DNA of 64,000 nt from Terriglobales bacterium (GTDB lineage: Bacteria > Acidobacteriota > Terriglobia > Terriglobales > Acidobacteriaceae): the NCBI GenBank assembly GCA_035651655.1, contig DASRFG010000006.1, positions 101,501-165,500 of the forward strand. Direction: 5' to 3'. Made by a program: the position numbers and the translations under genes. The first letter of the stretch is position 1. Each line of letters starts with the position of its first letter. The notes beneath the pieces were generated by a model. It was not told the origin of the DNA. It did not search any database and saw only the letters and a program-made list of their open reading frames with translations. This document shows positions 62,246-64,000 of this stretch, one piece after another.

Positions 62246-63913
62246 TTATTGGCTCTGGGGTGGAACCAGCGTCAGTTGCACAGTCTTGTGGCCATGCTCG
62301 GAAACCGTAACGGTCTGCGAATCTGACATCAGAGCCTGAGCGTCCCCAGATGCAACAAACTTGGCGGACACTCGATACTTCCCTGGAGCGATATCAGAAA
62401 ACAAAAAGCGGCCGGTCTGGTCAGTGGTCGCTTTATTCCGACGGATCGTGTTGTAGGGCGTCGCCGGGTATGGATCGATGCGGACGTGTGCCCCCACCAC
62501 CGGCTTCTCGTCTTCCGTTACCGAACCTTCCAATTGCGCGTTTGAGGAGCCGATAACAATTTCAAAGGTCCCGCCAGAAAGCCCTTTCTCGACTTGCAGC
62601 CCCTCTGCGAGAACGTCCTGTTCGCCGAGTCGTGCCGATTTGGTGTACCAACCCGGATCACGGGTTCCAATGGAAAGTACGTACTGACCTTCAGCCACAT
62701 CGGTTAATTCAAAGCTACCATCCTTCTTCACACGGCCGAAGCCTCCCGACTGTTGATCCGAACTCACGGAGTCTAGATTAATCCATATGTCCTCCAAATG
62801 GAGGTCGCCTGGCCCATCAACCAGTACGCGTCCGCGAAAGTTAGCACCCCGTCCAAGCGCAAGGCTGATGGACTCGATGTCTTCGTTGCCGACTTCGATC
62901 TTCTGCCGAGCGCTATACCTGCTGTCTTCCACATGCTCGTATGCAACTAGCATGTAGCTGCCCGGTGGTACCCCTTTCAGCCGGAACTTGCCTTCGGCGT
63001 CCACGTCAGCGGAGTTGTCCATACCATAGGTTTCGACGCCTAGAAGGCTTACCCCGATATTGCTAGCAGATTTCCCGTCGGGGCCGATAACACGCCCCGA
63101 GATTTCCACGGTTCTTCCGTGTCGCATGGAGAAGTCAGCCTGCATCTCCTCGCCTGCACGGAGCGAAACCAGTTGTGCCTGGTTCACTTGGAGTACTCCG
63201 GGGTAGTACACGGGAACGTACTGCGAGCCGAGTGATTGCCGAATGAAGAAATCCTCACTCAATTGCATTCCTGACTGAGGTTCGAATGTATCCGTCGCCC
63301 TCATGTAATAGTCGCCGGGTTTAAGTCCGAAGATGCGGTATTGGCCGCGATCGTCGGTCTGCACGGACGAGGCTGGAATTAATTCTTGCTTCCTTAACGA
63401 GAACGGTTCTCCATCTTCGATCTCTTCTTCATCTGGGGCGCGCAACGCGACGACCTGGATGTTAGCCATCGGTTCTCCGTCCTCATCGCTTACACGACCA
63501 GTGATCACCGCCGCCATAACCATGCGGAAAAGAACATCTGTCACTTCTTGCTTGGGTTGCAGTGCTAAGATCGCGCCTTTGCCAGCTCCTTTAGATTGGT
63601 ATTGCTGATCCACGTAGCCTGCCCGGGTGGCGACAAACCGGTAACGGCCGGGAGGAACCTCTTTTACCCTGAACCGGCCATCGCCGTCAGAGATGGCAGC
63701 GTAAATATCGCTCGGACGACCCTGATGCTCGGGTGCGAGTGCCACATGCGCTAACTTCAGGGGATTTCCTTCAGCCGCGGTGACTACCCGCCCTGAAACA
63801 GTGCAGAATGTTGCCGACTTGCTTTTCTCTCCCTTGGAAATAGGAGCACTCGTTTGCGCCAACAAGCTAATGCCCAATGCAATTACTGTGGTTAAGAGAA
63901 GCACACTCCGCAT
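62246..63913 (-). CDS. Secreted carboxypeptidase-regulatory-like (beta-sandwich repeat) protein
   Basis: About 555 residues with a signal peptide (MRSVLLLTTVIALGISLLA). It is built of repeated CarboxypepD_reg-type beta-sandwiches: phrases such as GDGRFRVKEVPPGRYRFVATRAGY, DDRGQYRIFGLKPGDYYMRATD, AEGKFRLKGVPPGSYMLVAYE and TGRFLFSDIAPGKYRVSAKF recur about every 100 residues. Such proteins are very common in Acidobacteria, sometimes as TonB-dependent receptor parts, but no TonB barrel is present here. The start ATG 63913 follows AGGAGGG 5 nt upstream; the longer frame adds nothing. The stop is 14 nt from the displaced repeat. Confidence 0.86.
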   Translation of the reverse strand: MRSVLLLTTVIALGISLLAQTSAPISKGEKSKSATFCTVSGRVVTAAEGNPLKLAHVALAPEHQGRPSDIYAAISDGDGRFRVKEVPPGRYRFVATRAGYVDQQYQSKGAGKGAILALQPKQEVTDVLFRMVMAAVITGRVSDEDGEPMANIQVVALRAPDEEEIEDGEPFSLRKQELIPASSVQTDDRGQYRIFGLKPGDYYMRATDTFEPQSGMQLSEDFFIRQSLGSQYVPVYYPGVLQVNQAQLVSLRAGEEMQADFSMRHGRTVEISGRVIGPDGKSASNIGVSLLGVETYGMDNSADVDAEGKFRLKGVPPGSYMLVAYEHVEDSRYSARQKIEVGNEDIESISLALGRGANFRGRVLVDGPGDLHLEDIWINLDSVSSDQQSGGFGRVKKDGSFELTDVAEGQYVLSIGTRDPGWYTKSARLGEQDVLAEGLQVEKGLSGGTFEIVIGSSNAQLEGSVTEDEKPVVGAHVRIDPYPATPYNTIRRNKATTDQTGRFLFSDIAPGKYRVSAKFVASGDAQALMSDSQTVTVSEHGHKTVQLTLVPPQSQ

Positions 63914-63958
63914 GGGAACCCTCCTGTTCTCAAGAGAGAAATAGCGGAAGCGGAACAA

Positions 63959-63984
63959 AGTTGATCATACGACAACGGTCAACT
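63959..63984. promoter_or_regulatory. Inverted repeat upstream of the carboxypeptidase-regulatory-like gene
   Basis: AGTTGA (63959-63964) and TCAACT (63979-63984) are perfect inverted arms; extended by one mismatch they become 8 bp each. They lie about 45 bp upstream of the ATG, a suitable place for an operator, though no promoter hexamers are clear. Confidence 0.35.
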
Positions 63985-64000
63985 GTCGAGAAATCCCAAT

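Overview
The window is GC-rich bacterial chromosome, almost fully coding, with many GTG and TTG starts. No phage, transposase, rRNA or CRISPR array is visible. Gene content points to an Acidobacteriota genome of the Terriglobia/Koribacter type (inference). It includes receiver-DUF4388 regulators, a pst operon carrying a porin, secreted M1, M49-like and MA-like metallopeptidases, carboxypeptidase-regulatory-like proteins, bactofilin, an aroC-def-fmt-rsmB block and a hemE-hemH-hemY block. Only a marker-gene tree would settle the phylum.

Layout. 1-9.6 kb: serine biosynthesis (aminotransferase end plus serA), an M50 protease with CBS domains, rsmD, RidA, a secreted amidohydrolase, a CBS protein, and the distal part of a minus-strand molybdenum-cofactor operon (moeA-moaC-receiver/DUF4388-mogA-YqaA). 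9.6-27.5 kb: moeA, two receiver proteins (one degenerate), a class III aminotransferase, a PASTA protein, aroC-def-fmt-rsmB, a NarL-type two-component pair, a YhaM-like HD nuclease, a parvulin and an M49-like metalloprotein. 27.6-38.3 kb: two secreted gluzincins back to back, then the phosphate regulon pstS-porin-(terminator)-pstC-pstA-pstB-phoU with two Pho-box-like sites. 38.4-49.6 kb: accessory genes, namely a metallophosphoesterase, GNAT, a BesD-like Fe(II)/2OG oxygenase, DUF1259, two ChrB proteins, tRNA-Ser(GCT), a cytochrome oxidase subunit I remnant, a receiver, an ECF sigma factor with a ChrR-like cupin anti-sigma, an SDR, a deacetylase and a PAP2 protein. 49.7-60.5 kb: heme synthesis, a second class III aminotransferase, murJ, bactofilin, RNase R and a MIP18-type protein. 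60.6-64 kb: tRNA-Pro(GGG) with a tandem repeat array built from its own 3' end, an unknown membrane protein, a displaced repeat copy and a secreted carboxypeptidase-regulatory-like protein.

The most unusual structure is the tRNA-Pro array at 60634-61128. Three 138-140 bp units each end in an exact or near-exact copy of the last 30 nt of the tRNA, including CCA. Each also carries a 21-nt segment that is an inverted copy (18/21) of the tRNA anticodon loop to T-arm region. A fourth, truncated unit lies about 1 kb away at 62160, beyond the unknown gene. The layout recalls the E. coli tyrT repeats (rtT RNA/Tpr), but the sequence is different and I know of no description of it. Other points of interest are the paired 7-4-7 Pho-box candidates, the chrB promoter with a palindrome in its spacer, the oxidase remnant beside tRNA-Ser, a phosphatase and an anti-sigma factor with changed key residues, and a pseudo-receiver.
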